Source of the DNA: Mycobacterium angelicum
Lineage (GTDB): Bacteria; Actinomycetota; Actinomycetes; Mycobacteriales; Mycobacteriaceae
Assembly: GCF_002086155.1 (NCBI RefSeq)
Contig: NZ_MVHE01000001.1
Location: 62,001 to 126,000 of the forward strand
DNA length: 64,000 nucleotides
Direction: 5' to 3'
Every line of letters begins with the position of its first letter. Positions within the stretch are counted from its first letter, which is position 1. A program made the translations under genes and the position numbers. The notes under the pieces were generated by a model. It had not been told where the DNA came from. It saw only the letters and a list, made by a program, of their open reading frames with translations, and made no database searches. Below are positions 7,194 to 17,500 of the stretch, one piece after another.

Positions 7194-10103
7194 TCAGCGT
7201 CCGGCCCCCACCAAATCACGCGCCGCGTCGCAAGGCACCGGATCCGTTGCGCCGATGGCTGCTTGCCCGGTGCCCGCGTCGAGAACCGGTTGGGCTTTGG
7301 CTTTCGGTGTGACCCGCACGTGTGGCCACCAGAACCAGCGACCGAGCAGGCCCACCAACGCCGGCAGGATGAAGCTGCGCACGACCAAAGTGTCCAGCAC
7401 CAGCCCCACGCCGATGGTGGTTCCGATTTGCGCCACGTTCAGCACGCTGCTGGTGGCCAACGCGAACATCGTTATGCCGAAGACGAGTCCGGCGGTGGTG
7501 ACCACTCCACCGGTAGCCGCGAAGGCGCGGATGATGCTGCGGCGCGGCCCGGCCGAACGCTCTTCGCGGATGCGCAACGCCAACAGCAGGTTGTAGTCGG
7601 AGCCGACGGCGACGAGCGCACCGAACGTGATCGGTGGTACCGCCCAATGCAATTCATGTCCGAGCAGGTACTGCCAGATCAAGACGCTGGCGCCCAGCGC
7701 CGCCGCATAGGAGATGACGACGGTACCGACCACCACCAGCCCGGCGACCGGACTTCTGAGCAGCAGTGCCACGATCGCGAACACCACCACCAGAACCGCG
7801 GCCACCAGCAGCAGCATGTCCTGGCGATCCAGCGCCTGCAGATCGCGGGTCGTCGGTCCGACGCCCGCCAACTGGACGGCGGTCGCTTTGAACGTGCCCT
7901 CCTTGGTCGCCTCCCGGATGGCGGCCTTGATCGCGTGGGCTCGCTGGACACCATCGGTGCCCCACTCGTGCCCGTCCCCGTAGACCACCAGCACGGTGGC
8001 CCGACCGTTGGGCGACACGAAATTCTGCAATACCTCGCGCATCCGCGGGTCGCTCATGGCTTTGCGGGACACGTAGTAGCCGGTGCCGGGGCTGCCGTCG
8101 AACGCGCCGGCCAAGTCGTGCAGGTAGCCGGATAGTTCTCGGATCGGTGAGCTGATGCCGTCGATCAGTCGTTGAAAGCCCGACATGGCCGCGCGCGCCC
8201 GCTGCAGGGAGCCGGCGACCCCATTGAGCACCTGCGGCAGCTGGGCCAGGCCGGCCTCGGTGGTGGCGGAGCCGTGCGCGAGTTGCCCTGCGCTATCGGT
8301 CAATTGCGCCGAGCTTGCCACCACGTCGTCGGCCCACTGCACCAACCCCGCAATGTCGCTGCACAACGGAGTTACTGCGCAATTCGGTATCTGCGCGGTG
8401 AAACTCCGCAGTGGATCGAGATTTTGGGAGACGTCGTCAATGGTCCCCTTGAATTTGCCCATCGCGTCATGCATCTGTCCGGCGGCCGAGTTCACCTCCC
8501 CCAGTCCGGCGGCGCCGAGTTGCAGACCGTTGCGCAATCCGTCGAGCGCAGTGGCCATTTCGTCGAGTGAGGCGTTGAGTTCGGTGAACGTTGTCTGGCG
8601 CGAGGTGATCTGGCTGAGCGCAGCGTCGAGCTGATCGCCGATCTTGCCGGCTTGCGCGGTCAGCGTGGCTTCCTGGGGCACCGCGCCGTCCGGACGGCTG
8701 GCCGACTGCACCATCCGCACGCCGGGTATCGCCATGATCGCCTTGGTGATTCGCTCGATTGCGATCAGGCCGGCCGGGTTGCGGACGTCGTGATCGGTTT
8801 CGATAGTGACGACGTCGGGCAGCAGCTGGTTGGGGCCGAAGTGACGGTCGGTCGCCTGGTAGCCGCGGTTGGATTCGGCGTCGGCCGGAGTGGCGGCGGC
8901 TTCGTCCCAACCGATGCTCATCCCGCACAGCGGAATCGCCATCGCGAGAATCACCGCACCGCTGGTCACCAGGATCGGTCCCGGCCAGCGGGCCACGATG
9001 ACACCGATCCGCCGCCAGCGCCGCGCTATCGACGAACGTTGGGGCTTGAGCAGATTCCTGCGTTCCGCGAGTGCGATCAGGGCCGGCGTCAGCGTCAGAG
9101 CGGCCAGCATGGCGGCGAGAACGCCCACGGCACAGGCGGTTCCGTTGGCGCGAAAGATGCTGATGCGCGCGAAAGCCAGACATCCGAAGGCGGTGGCCAC
9201 CGTCAGCGCCGACCCGATGATCACCGGCGTCACACCGCGGTAGGCGTCGGGTAACGCCGTGACGGGGGCTGTGGCGGGGCCTGTGCCGACGCTGCGCCGT
9301 TCGTGGTAGCGCCCGATCAAGAAGATGGCGAAGTCGGTGCCCGCACCCAGAATCACACCCGCGCTCAACGCGATGGACAGCGGCGAAACCTCGATCAGGT
9401 TGGCACCACCGAGCACGGCAAGGATCGGCCGGGCCACCGCGAGCGCCAGGCCCACCGACACCAACGGAACCATTGCGGTGATGAGCGATCGATAGACGAT
9501 GACCAACAACAGCAGTAGCGCTGCCGTCGTTGCCAGGGTGATGAGTAGCGTCTGGGCATCGATCGCGCCGAACTCGTCCATGATGGTGGCCCCGGGGCCG
9601 GTGATGTATACCTGCAGCCCCTCCGGCGGGTGCAGCCGTGAAACGATCCCGCGCATAGCGGTTATCGACGCCCTGGCCGCCGACGTGCCCACCATGCCCG
9701 ACGGACGCACGACGGCCAGCGCCACGTTGCGGTCCTTGCTCAGCGCCGCATCCGCTGTCGCCGGGGTTCCCCACCAGTCGATGACGTCATTGACGTGTCG
9801 GGTATCGCCACGTAGCGCGGTGATCACCTGCCGGTAGAACGCCCGGTCCGCCTCGGTCAGCGGCCCATGGCGTTCCAGCACGACATATTCGATGTTGTCG
9901 GTCGCCGGCTCGGAGAACGCCGCCGCCGAGCGTTGCACCGCAACCGAACTCGCGGCGTCGGCCGGCAACAGCACTCCCTCATGGGTGGCCACCACCCGTT
10001 CCAGTTGAGGGACAAAGATATTCGCGGCGCCGGCGACCACCAGCCAAGCGCCGACGACCCATAGCGCATGGCGGTGGATGAAGCGTGCAAAGGTGGTCAC
10101 CAC
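7194..10103 (-). CDS. MmpL-type RND lipid transporter
   Basis: This 969-residue protein has the MMPL layout: one N-terminal membrane helix (about residues 13-30), a large extracytoplasmic domain, a bundle of about five helices with the GAGTDFAIFLIGRYHE motif, a second helical-repeat extracytoplasmic domain of about 300 residues, and a second bundle with VAVGSDYNLLLALRIRE. The paired G(T/S)D(F/Y) motifs carry the proton-relay aspartates. MmpL proteins export polyketide-derived lipids across the inner membrane. The start is a GTG 18 bp after the oxoamine synthase stop; no strong ribosome site is visible, so translation may be coupled. It is the likely exporter of the PKS product. Confidence 0.92.
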   Translation of the reverse strand: MVTTFARFIHRHALWVVGAWLVVAGAANIFVPQLERVVATHEGVLLPADAASSVAVQRSAAAFSEPATDNIEYVVLERHGPLTEADRAFYRQVITALRGDTRHVNDVIDWWGTPATADAALSKDRNVALAVVRPSGMVGTSAARASITAMRGIVSRLHPPEGLQVYITGPGATIMDEFGAIDAQTLLITLATTAALLLLLVIVYRSLITAMVPLVSVGLALAVARPILAVLGGANLIEVSPLSIALSAGVILGAGTDFAIFLIGRYHERRSVGTGPATAPVTALPDAYRGVTPVIIGSALTVATAFGCLAFARISIFRANGTACAVGVLAAMLAALTLTPALIALAERRNLLKPQRSSIARRWRRIGVIVARWPGPILVTSGAVILAMAIPLCGMSIGWDEAAATPADAESNRGYQATDRHFGPNQLLPDVVTIETDHDVRNPAGLIAIERITKAIMAIPGVRMVQSASRPDGAVPQEATLTAQAGKIGDQLDAALSQITSRQTTFTELNASLDEMATALDGLRNGLQLGAAGLGEVNSAAGQMHDAMGKFKGTIDDVSQNLDPLRSFTAQIPNCAVTPLCSDIAGLVQWADDVVASSAQLTDSAGQLAHGSATTEAGLAQLPQVLNGVAGSLQRARAAMSGFQRLIDGISSPIRELSGYLHDLAGAFDGSPGTGYYVSRKAMSDPRMREVLQNFVSPNGRATVLVVYGDGHEWGTDGVQRAHAIKAAIREATKEGTFKATAVQLAGVGPTTRDLQALDRQDMLLLVAAVLVVVFAIVALLLRSPVAGLVVVGTVVISYAAALGASVLIWQYLLGHELHWAVPPITFGALVAVGSDYNLLLALRIREERSAGPRRSIIRAFAATGGVVTTAGLVFGITMFALATSSVLNVAQIGTTIGVGLVLDTLVVRSFILPALVGLLGRWFWWPHVRVTPKAKAQPVLDAGTGQAAIGATDPVPCDAARDLVGAGR

Positions 10104-10121
10104 GTCGGCATTCGTCCCGTC

Positions 10122-11507
10122 TCACATCGCGATCGCGGCGCCGACTTCGGTGGCCAGGCCAACGACTTCGGCTACCAGATCGGCGGTGGTGATCAATTGC
10201 TCTTCGGTGTGCTCGGCGGTCACGAAGAACCGCAGCCGCTCCTGGCCCGGACCGACTCCCGGCGATGCCACCGGGCCGACGTAGACGCCGCGTTGCAACA
10301 GCAGCGACGAGGCGTAGAGAACCTGGATCTCGCCGGGGACCAGTACCGGACAGATCGGGGTGCCCTCGGAGAAGCCGAGGTCGAGGTTGCGCTCGCGCAG
10401 CGCCGAACTGAACAGCTTGGCGTTACTCCACAGCCGGGCGACCCGGTCGGGCTCGCTTTCGAGCACCTCGAGTGCGGCCAGTGCGGCCGCGGCGGCACTC
10501 GGTGGCGGACCGACGGTCAGCGTCGTCACCGGAGAGGTGTGCAGGGCCTGAATCAGCTCGGCACTGCCGGCGATGAACCCGCCACAGCTGCCCAGCGCCT
10601 TGGACAGGCAACCCATCCAGATGTCCACCGCGTCACCGGGCAGGCCGAAGTGCTCACGCACGCCGTGCCCATGGGCGCCGAACACCCCGATCGAGTGCGC
10701 CTCGTCGACCATCACGGCGCAGTCGAATTCGCGTGCCACCGCGGCGAGTGCGGGCAGCTGCCCGACATCGCCGTCCATGCTGTAGTGGCCTTCGATGACG
10801 ACGAGCACCCGGTCGAAGCGCTCCCGCGACATGCGCAGCACACCACGCAGGGATTCGGCATCGTTGTGGCGGAACGTCATGCTGCGCGCACCCGCCCACC
10901 GCGCCCCGGTGATCACGCTGTTGTGGATGAGCGCGTCACAGACGACGGCATCGCGTTCGCTCATGAGGAACCCGATGACCCCGGAGTTCGTCAGGTATCC
11001 GCTGGTGGCGATGACGGCCGATTCGACGTCATAGATCTCGGCCAGCTTGCGTTCCAGGTTGGGGTAGATCTCGATCTCGCCGGAGGTGATCCGGCTCGCC
11101 GACGCCGAGGCGCCGTACTTGCCCACCGCTTCCTGCACTGCCCCAATCACTTTCGGGTGATGGGCCAGTCCGAGGTAGTTGTAGTTGGAGAAGTTGGTAG
11201 TCGCCCCGTAGGGCCCGTCGATGACCGAGGTGTTGAACCCCTGCCGCGGGATGAACAGCGGGTTGGGCATCTTGGTCAGTTTCTCCATGGCCAGTGCGCT
11301 CTGGGCGCGTTCCCGGGCCGCCACCACATCCGGTTGGTCGGCGAATCCCCGGCTTTGCCGGCCGGTGCCGCCCGGCCGCGGCTGCGCCGCAGCCGGCGCT
11401 GGGACGGGCGACACGGGATCGGCTGCCGGAGTGCTGTTTTCACCGCCTTCGGTGTTGTTGAGTAAGCTGCGCGCGATGTCGCGCGCCGAGGCCACGCTTG
11501 CGGTCAT
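10122..11507 (-). CDS. Alpha-oxoamine synthase (KBL/BioF/serine palmitoyltransferase family)
   Basis: This 461-residue fold-type I PLP enzyme has an extra Pro/Ala/Gly-rich leader of about 60 residues. Lys303 in GCLSKALGS is the Schiff-base lysine, Asp268 and His271 lie in VDEAHSIG, and His195 stacks over the cofactor. Family members condense an acyl thioester with glycine, alanine or serine, losing CO2 and giving an alpha-amino ketone. The start codon overlaps the PKS stop by 4 bp, so it sits immediately after an ACP that lacks a release domain. The leader could be an ACP-docking segment. Housekeeping BioF or Kbl is less likely given the leader, the operon and the divergent glycine loop (YGASASASR). 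Confidence 0.88.
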   Translation of the reverse strand: MTASVASARDIARSLLNNTEGGENSTPAADPVSPVPAPAAAQPRPGGTGRQSRGFADQPDVVAARERAQSALAMEKLTKMPNPLFIPRQGFNTSVIDGPYGATTNFSNYNYLGLAHHPKVIGAVQEAVGKYGASASASRITSGEIEIYPNLERKLAEIYDVESAVIATSGYLTNSGVIGFLMSERDAVVCDALIHNSVITGARWAGARSMTFRHNDAESLRGVLRMSRERFDRVLVVIEGHYSMDGDVGQLPALAAVAREFDCAVMVDEAHSIGVFGAHGHGVREHFGLPGDAVDIWMGCLSKALGSCGGFIAGSAELIQALHTSPVTTLTVGPPPSAAAAALAALEVLESEPDRVARLWSNAKLFSSALRERNLDLGFSEGTPICPVLVPGEIQVLYASSLLLQRGVYVGPVASPGVGPGQERLRFFVTAEHTEEQLITTADLVAEVVGLATEVGAAIAM

Positions 11508-14500
11508 GCTGCGGCTCCTGTTCCTGTAGTGATTACCTCTGCGATATGGGAGCCCGCCTGCCGAAGGTCGAAGGTACGTCCCATCTGTAGCGTGGCCAGG
11601 TGCACGCCGAGTGCCTGGCTGGCCCTGGCCCCGAATTCGACGGCCATGAGCGAGTCGAGTCCGAGTTCGGTTACCGGCACGTCGATTTCGATCGACTCGG
11701 CCGAAACACCCATCACGCCTGCCAGTTGCTCGGCCAGCATGTAGGCGACGACCTCGCCGCGCTTGCCTTCGTCCAGCGCGATCAGGGCGCTACGCAGGCG
11801 CTCTCCGGACGAATTCGCCTCGGCGGCAGCCGAAACCAGCGCCGTGGTGCGCAGCAGCTGGCGCAGGTGACCGACCGTCGCGTTCACCTTGGACCAGTTG
11901 ATCGGGATGATCGCCGCCTGCGTGATGCCCAAGCGCATCGCCGCTTCCAGATAGATGGGGCCGTCGTCCATGTCGATCGGGTCGAAGCCCGCGGCGTTGA
12001 GATACCGTGCGGCGGTTTCGTCGGAAGCCATCCCGCCGGCCAGACCGGACATGTGACCCCAGCCGATGCAAATCGCGGTCTGCCCGCGGCGGACGATCTC
12101 TTCGGTGAGCGACTGCAACGCGACGTTGGCCGAGGTGTAGCTGTACTGCCCCATGGTGCCCAGCATCGATCCGCCCGAGGAGTAGAAGGCGAACTGGTCG
12201 AGCGTGACCCCAACCTCGCTGACGGCGACCCAAAGCGCCCGGGCGCCTTCGACCTTGGCGTCATAGACGCGCCGCAGGCTGTCGAGCTCGAGATCTGCCA
12301 CCCGCTGGTCGGCAACGGCGCCCGCGGTGTGGAAGATACCGCGCAGCGGACGCTCTGCGGTGTGACTGCGCCGCACCAGAGCGGTCACCGCGGTCTGGTC
12401 GGTCACGTCGAGCAGTTCCTCGGTGATCTCGATCCCGGCGGTGCGCCACTGTTCGAGCTGTTTGCGTGCGATCTCGGTGGTGGCACCGCTGCGGCCGACG
12501 AGAATAAGGTGCCGGGCCCCGCGCCGGACCAACCAACGTCCGGTCGCCAGCCCGAAGCCGCCGTAGCCGCCGGTGATCAGGTAGGAGGCGTCGGAGTGCG
12601 TGACGACCTCCTGCCAGCTGGGCTTCACCGGTGGGACGTCGTCGGTGAGTCGGACCGCCACGCGGCCGGTCCGCTCGGAGCGGAACACCTCCTCGCAGGC
12701 CTGGGCCAGCTCTGCGGTGCCGAATACCTGCACCGGCAGCGGCTGGTAGGTCCCGTTGCCGAACTTCTCGCAGATGCTCGTGATCAGGTCGACGAAGCCC
12801 AGCGAGTTGTGGGCCAGCATGCGATCCATGTCGATGGAGAAGTAGCCGACGTTCTTGTCGAACGCCGCCAAATCCAATGTGCCGCCCTGATAGATATCGG
12901 CTTTGCCGACTTCGATGATCCGCCCGAATTCGGCGACGGCCTCGAAGTTGTGGCGCAGAATCTCGCCCGGGGCACTGCTGATGATCACGTCGGCACCGCG
13001 GCCGTTGGTGATTTCGCGAACGTCGTCGACGAAGTTGAGCGAGCGCGAATCGATCACGTGGTCCGCGCCGGCGGCTAGCGCGTACGCGCGCCGCTCGTCG
13101 GTGCGGGCGGTGCCGATAACCTCTGCGCCGCGGGCCTTTGCTACCTGAATCGCGGCCGTACCGACGCCGCCGGCAGCGCCGTGGATCAGGACCGTCTCAC
13201 CCGGCTCCAACCGGGCCAGCGTCAGCAAGGATCGCTCGGCCGTCAGGAACGCGGTGATGCTGGTGCAGTGTTCGGGACCGAAATCGACGGAACCGGTGGG
13301 GCCCGAAGGCAAGAGCTTGCCGCACAGGCCCGCTTCGGCCAGGTGGTAACGGGTCAGCATGCCCTTGGCCGCGGTGATGACGACGTCGCCGACTTCCAGC
13401 TCGGTGACGTCCGAGCCGACGCGAGTCACCACGCCGACGCCTTCCATGCCCAGTTCGGTGCCGAAATGCGTTGGTGCCAGCTCTCTTTCACCGAGCAGGC
13501 CGAGCACCTTGATGGCGTCCTTGTAATTCAAGCCGACGACCTGCATCTGCAGCTCCACCTGGCTGCGTCCCGGCGTCGGGCGCGCGCAGCGCCGCCACCC
13601 GAGTTCGGAGATGATCCGCGACTTGGGCACCTCGACGGTGAAGTTGGCCTCCGGGTCGGCGAGCGGCTCGGTCTTGGCCATCGCCTCCAGCCGTTGCGGC
13701 AGGGTGCGGGTGATGACCGGCGTGAACCGCAAACCGCTGCGCAGCAGCACTTCGTCGGCATTGTCGTTGGAAAACGCTCCCGGCACTGACAATTCGGTCA
13801 TCAGGTCGGTCAGCTGCGTATTCGGCTCGACGTCAACCAGACGCCAGCGCAGCCGTGGCTGCTCGCCGACCAGGACGCGGCGCGCCCCGGCCAGCCCGGC
13901 GTGGCTGGGGTTGGGTAGCGACACATCGCTGTGGTGAGCGAATGCTCGTTCGGTCACCAGGCTGACGTAGAACGTGTCGTCGCCGGTCGAGCCGTCGCCG
14001 AACACCGACTTCTTCTCGGTTTCCGCGCCGTCCTGCTCGTCGAGGAACCTTTCGGTCGCCGTGGCGACCCGTTGCAGCGACCACAAGGCGCCGACGTCGT
14101 CCCTGTCATCGCCGATCTCGCCGGCGACAACGCAGACGTGCAACCGCGGCAGATTTGCCGAGATCTCCGAAAGTCGTTGCGGGAGTGCGTCGAACGGGTC
14201 GGCTTCGGAATCGACCACGTTGGTGCAGTCGTAGTAGATGCCGTGCGGCAGAGCGTCGGCCAGCTCACGGGCCAGCCGGTGCGGCCGGTCGCCGATCGCG
14301 ACCACCAGGGTGGCGGTCTGATCGGCGGGCGTGAGCATGTCCGGACTCAGTTGCTCACGAAGATCCCACACCTCCTCGTAGAACAGCGGGTCCATGTGGT
14401 CGAGCGGGCCGCGCCCCGGGGTGATGGAGCCGAATCGAACACCGACGAGCTGCAGGCATGCGCTTTCGTCGGAGTCCAGCACGACGATATCGGCGCACAT

Positions 14501-17500
14501 CGGGTCACTCTCGTGGCGCCGGGCGATCACCGTGACGTCATCGGAGAGCGGGCCGAAGGCACGGATCGCCTGCACCGCGATGGGGACGACGGTGCCGTGC
14601 GTGCGACCGACCGCCTGGTCGATGAGCGGGGCGACGACTTGCAGCGCCGCGTCGATGACACAGGGATGAGCGAAGTGTCGCGTCACGTCCGAGTCCGGCC
14701 GGGCGTCCACAGTGGCGACCGCCTCGGTGGCGCTCGCATGTAGCGAGGTGATGCGCTGGAAGTTCGGGCCGGTGGTCAGGCCGCGGGTGCCCAGCACCGC
14801 ATACAGCGCCGCCGGCAGGATCTCGGTCATCTCCCGGGTATTGGGAACGGGATGCTTTGTGACGAGGTACGTTCCGTCCACCAGCCGGCCGGTGGCGTGC
14901 ACGGTCCACGCCGTGTTGGCCGCGGCGCGCGAGCGGATGGTGAAGCGGCGGCTCGCCTCGTCGAACTCGGTGCGCATCACCGTGCCGTCGGCGGGATCGA
15001 CGATGAGCGGCGCGACGAAGCGAACATCTTCGGCGGTCACCGAGGTGCTGCCGGTACGCATCGCCGCGGCACTGAGCGCGGCATCCAGATATGCCGCACC
15101 CGGGATGAGGCACGCGCCGTTGACGACGTGATCGGCCAGCCACGGCAGAGTTTGCCCGCTGACCCGCAGCTGCCAGGCCAACCGGTCATAGAGGTCGGGG
15201 TCACCCAGCATCGAATAGCCCTCGCGGGAGCCGTACTTGGCCTGGGTGTGTTCGGGCAGCTCTTGGTGCAAGCGTTGCCGCTGCCACGGGTAACGCGGAA
15301 GTGCCAGGTGCCCAGCGGGTTTGGTGAACGTGCCGGACAGGTCGAGCGCTCCGGCGGCATACAACCCGGAGATCGTCTGTCGCACGCTTTCGGCGTCGGG
15401 CCGCTTGCGGTCCAGCGTCGAAACGGTGGTGCCGGACTCCCCGTCCGCAAGCAGGGTCTCGCGGATGTTCGCCGAAAGGACGGGGTGCGGGCCGACCTCG
15501 ATGAAGATGCGATGCCCCGCCCGAACGAGTGTCTTCACCGCGTCGGCGAATCGCACGGGCTGGCGCACGTTGTCGCACCAATAGTCGGCGTCCCAATTGG
15601 TCGCGGCGGCCCCGGTGACGGTCGAGTACAGCGGAAGGTGTGGTTGTCCGGGCGTGATGTCGGCCAGCACGGACCGCAGCTCGTCCAGGATGGGGTCCAT
15701 CCGGCGACTGTGATAGGGCACCTCGACGCGCAGTATGCGGGCGAATACGCCACGCTCGCTGAGGGTTTCGCAAAGGGCTTCCAGCTCGCCGGGATCGCCG
15801 GCCACGGTCACCGAGGACGGGCTGTTGATGGCCGCGACATCGATCTCGGGGTAGTCGGCCAGCAGCGGCCGGACGTCGTCGACCGGCAAGCCGATCGCGA
15901 GCATGCCGCCGGTTCCGGCCGTCGTAGCCTGCAGTCTGCCGCGGTGGTGCGACACCACCAGAGCGTCGCGCAACGACAGCATGCCGGACACATAGGCCGC
16001 GGAGACCTCGCCCACACTGTGTCCGACCACGATGTCCGGAGTGATTCCGAACGTGGCGAGTTCGTGCGTCAGCGCCACCTGGATGAGGAAGTTCGCCGGC
16101 TGGGCAAACTCGGTGGAGGCGATCTTCGACTCTTCCTCGGAGCGCAACAGCTCCTCGATGATCGACCATCCGGCGATGTCTTTGAAGACGGTGTCGATGC
16201 GGGCGGCTTCGGATGCGAACGCACCGCCCGCGTTCAGCAGATCGCGGCCCATGGCCCACCACTGGGGGCCCATGCCGGAGAACACGAACACCGAGCCGGC
16301 GCAGCGGCCCACCACCGTGCCGACCGCGGCCGAGCCCGCTGCGAGCTTGCGCAGCTGCTCGGTGAGGTCCACCGGATCGGCGAAGGATATGCCGGCGCGA
16401 TAGCGGTGGTGCGCCCGTCGCGTCCACGCCGCGGCAAGCAGGTGATCGGGATCCGTGCTGGATTCCAGTAGGTCGGCATACGCGCCGGCCAGCTCGCGTA
16501 CCGCCCCCTCGCTGCGCGCCGAAACGGGAAATACGTTGACGTCGAGTTGCTTTGGCACCTGCGGGAGCGCCGTCTGGGTGGCCGCCTGCGGCTCGGCCAG
16601 GATCGCGTGTGCGTTGGTACCGCCGTATCCGAAGCCGTTGATGGCAACCGCCATCCGGTCGACCTCGGCACCCACTTCCCGGGCTTCGAGCTGGATGGCG
16701 ACGCGCAATTCATCGAATGGAATATCGGGGTTGGGGTCCTCGAACCAGCCTTGGGGCGGCAGCGTCCGGTGGTACACCGCCAGTGCCCCCTTGATGACGC
16801 TGGCGACGCCGGCGGCCGCTTCGGTGTGACCGATCGTCGACTTCACCGATCCCACGGGCAGAAGTTCGGTGCGGCCCTCGACGGCGCCGTACACGCGGCC
16901 GAGCGCACGCAGCTCCACCGGGTCGCCGACCGGTGTTCCGGTGCCGTGCGCCTCCACATAGGTGACCTGATGCGCAGCGATACCGGAGCGCTCGCACACC
17001 GACCGCGCCAGTGCCTCTTGGGAATCCAGGCTGGGCACGGTGATCGCGGTGGTGCGTCCGTCCTGATTGGAACCGGTTGCCTCGACCACGGCGTAGATGC
17101 GGTCGCCGTCACGCACGGCGTCTTCCAGCCTGCGCAGCAGAACCATGCCGGCTCCCTCGCCACGGCCATAGCCGTCGGCCGAGGCCGAGAACGACTTGCA
17201 GCGGCCGTCGGTGGCCAGGAAGCCGCCCTTGCACATCGTGACGAAGGTCTCCGGCTGCAGCATCATGTTGACGCCACCGACCAGAGCCATGTCGCAGTCG
17301 CCGTTGATAATCCCTTGTGTCCCAAGGTGGAATGCGACCAGCGACGAGGAGCAGGCGGTGTCGACGGTCAGCGCCGGCCCTTTGAGGTTGAGGGCGTAGG
17401 CGAGCCGGTTCGACAGCATGGTGAACGAGGCACTCGCCGCGGAGTGCATGTTGACGTGGGCCAGCGCCGCGCCGGACACCGCGTTGATGACGTGGTCGGT

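Noticed and set aside
14852..16471. Long open frame of 539 codons on the plus strand inside the PKS gene
   Set aside because: It is antisense to a PKS with intact active sites in every domain; its translation is Arg/Gly-rich with no family motif, the usual shadow effect in high-GC DNA.
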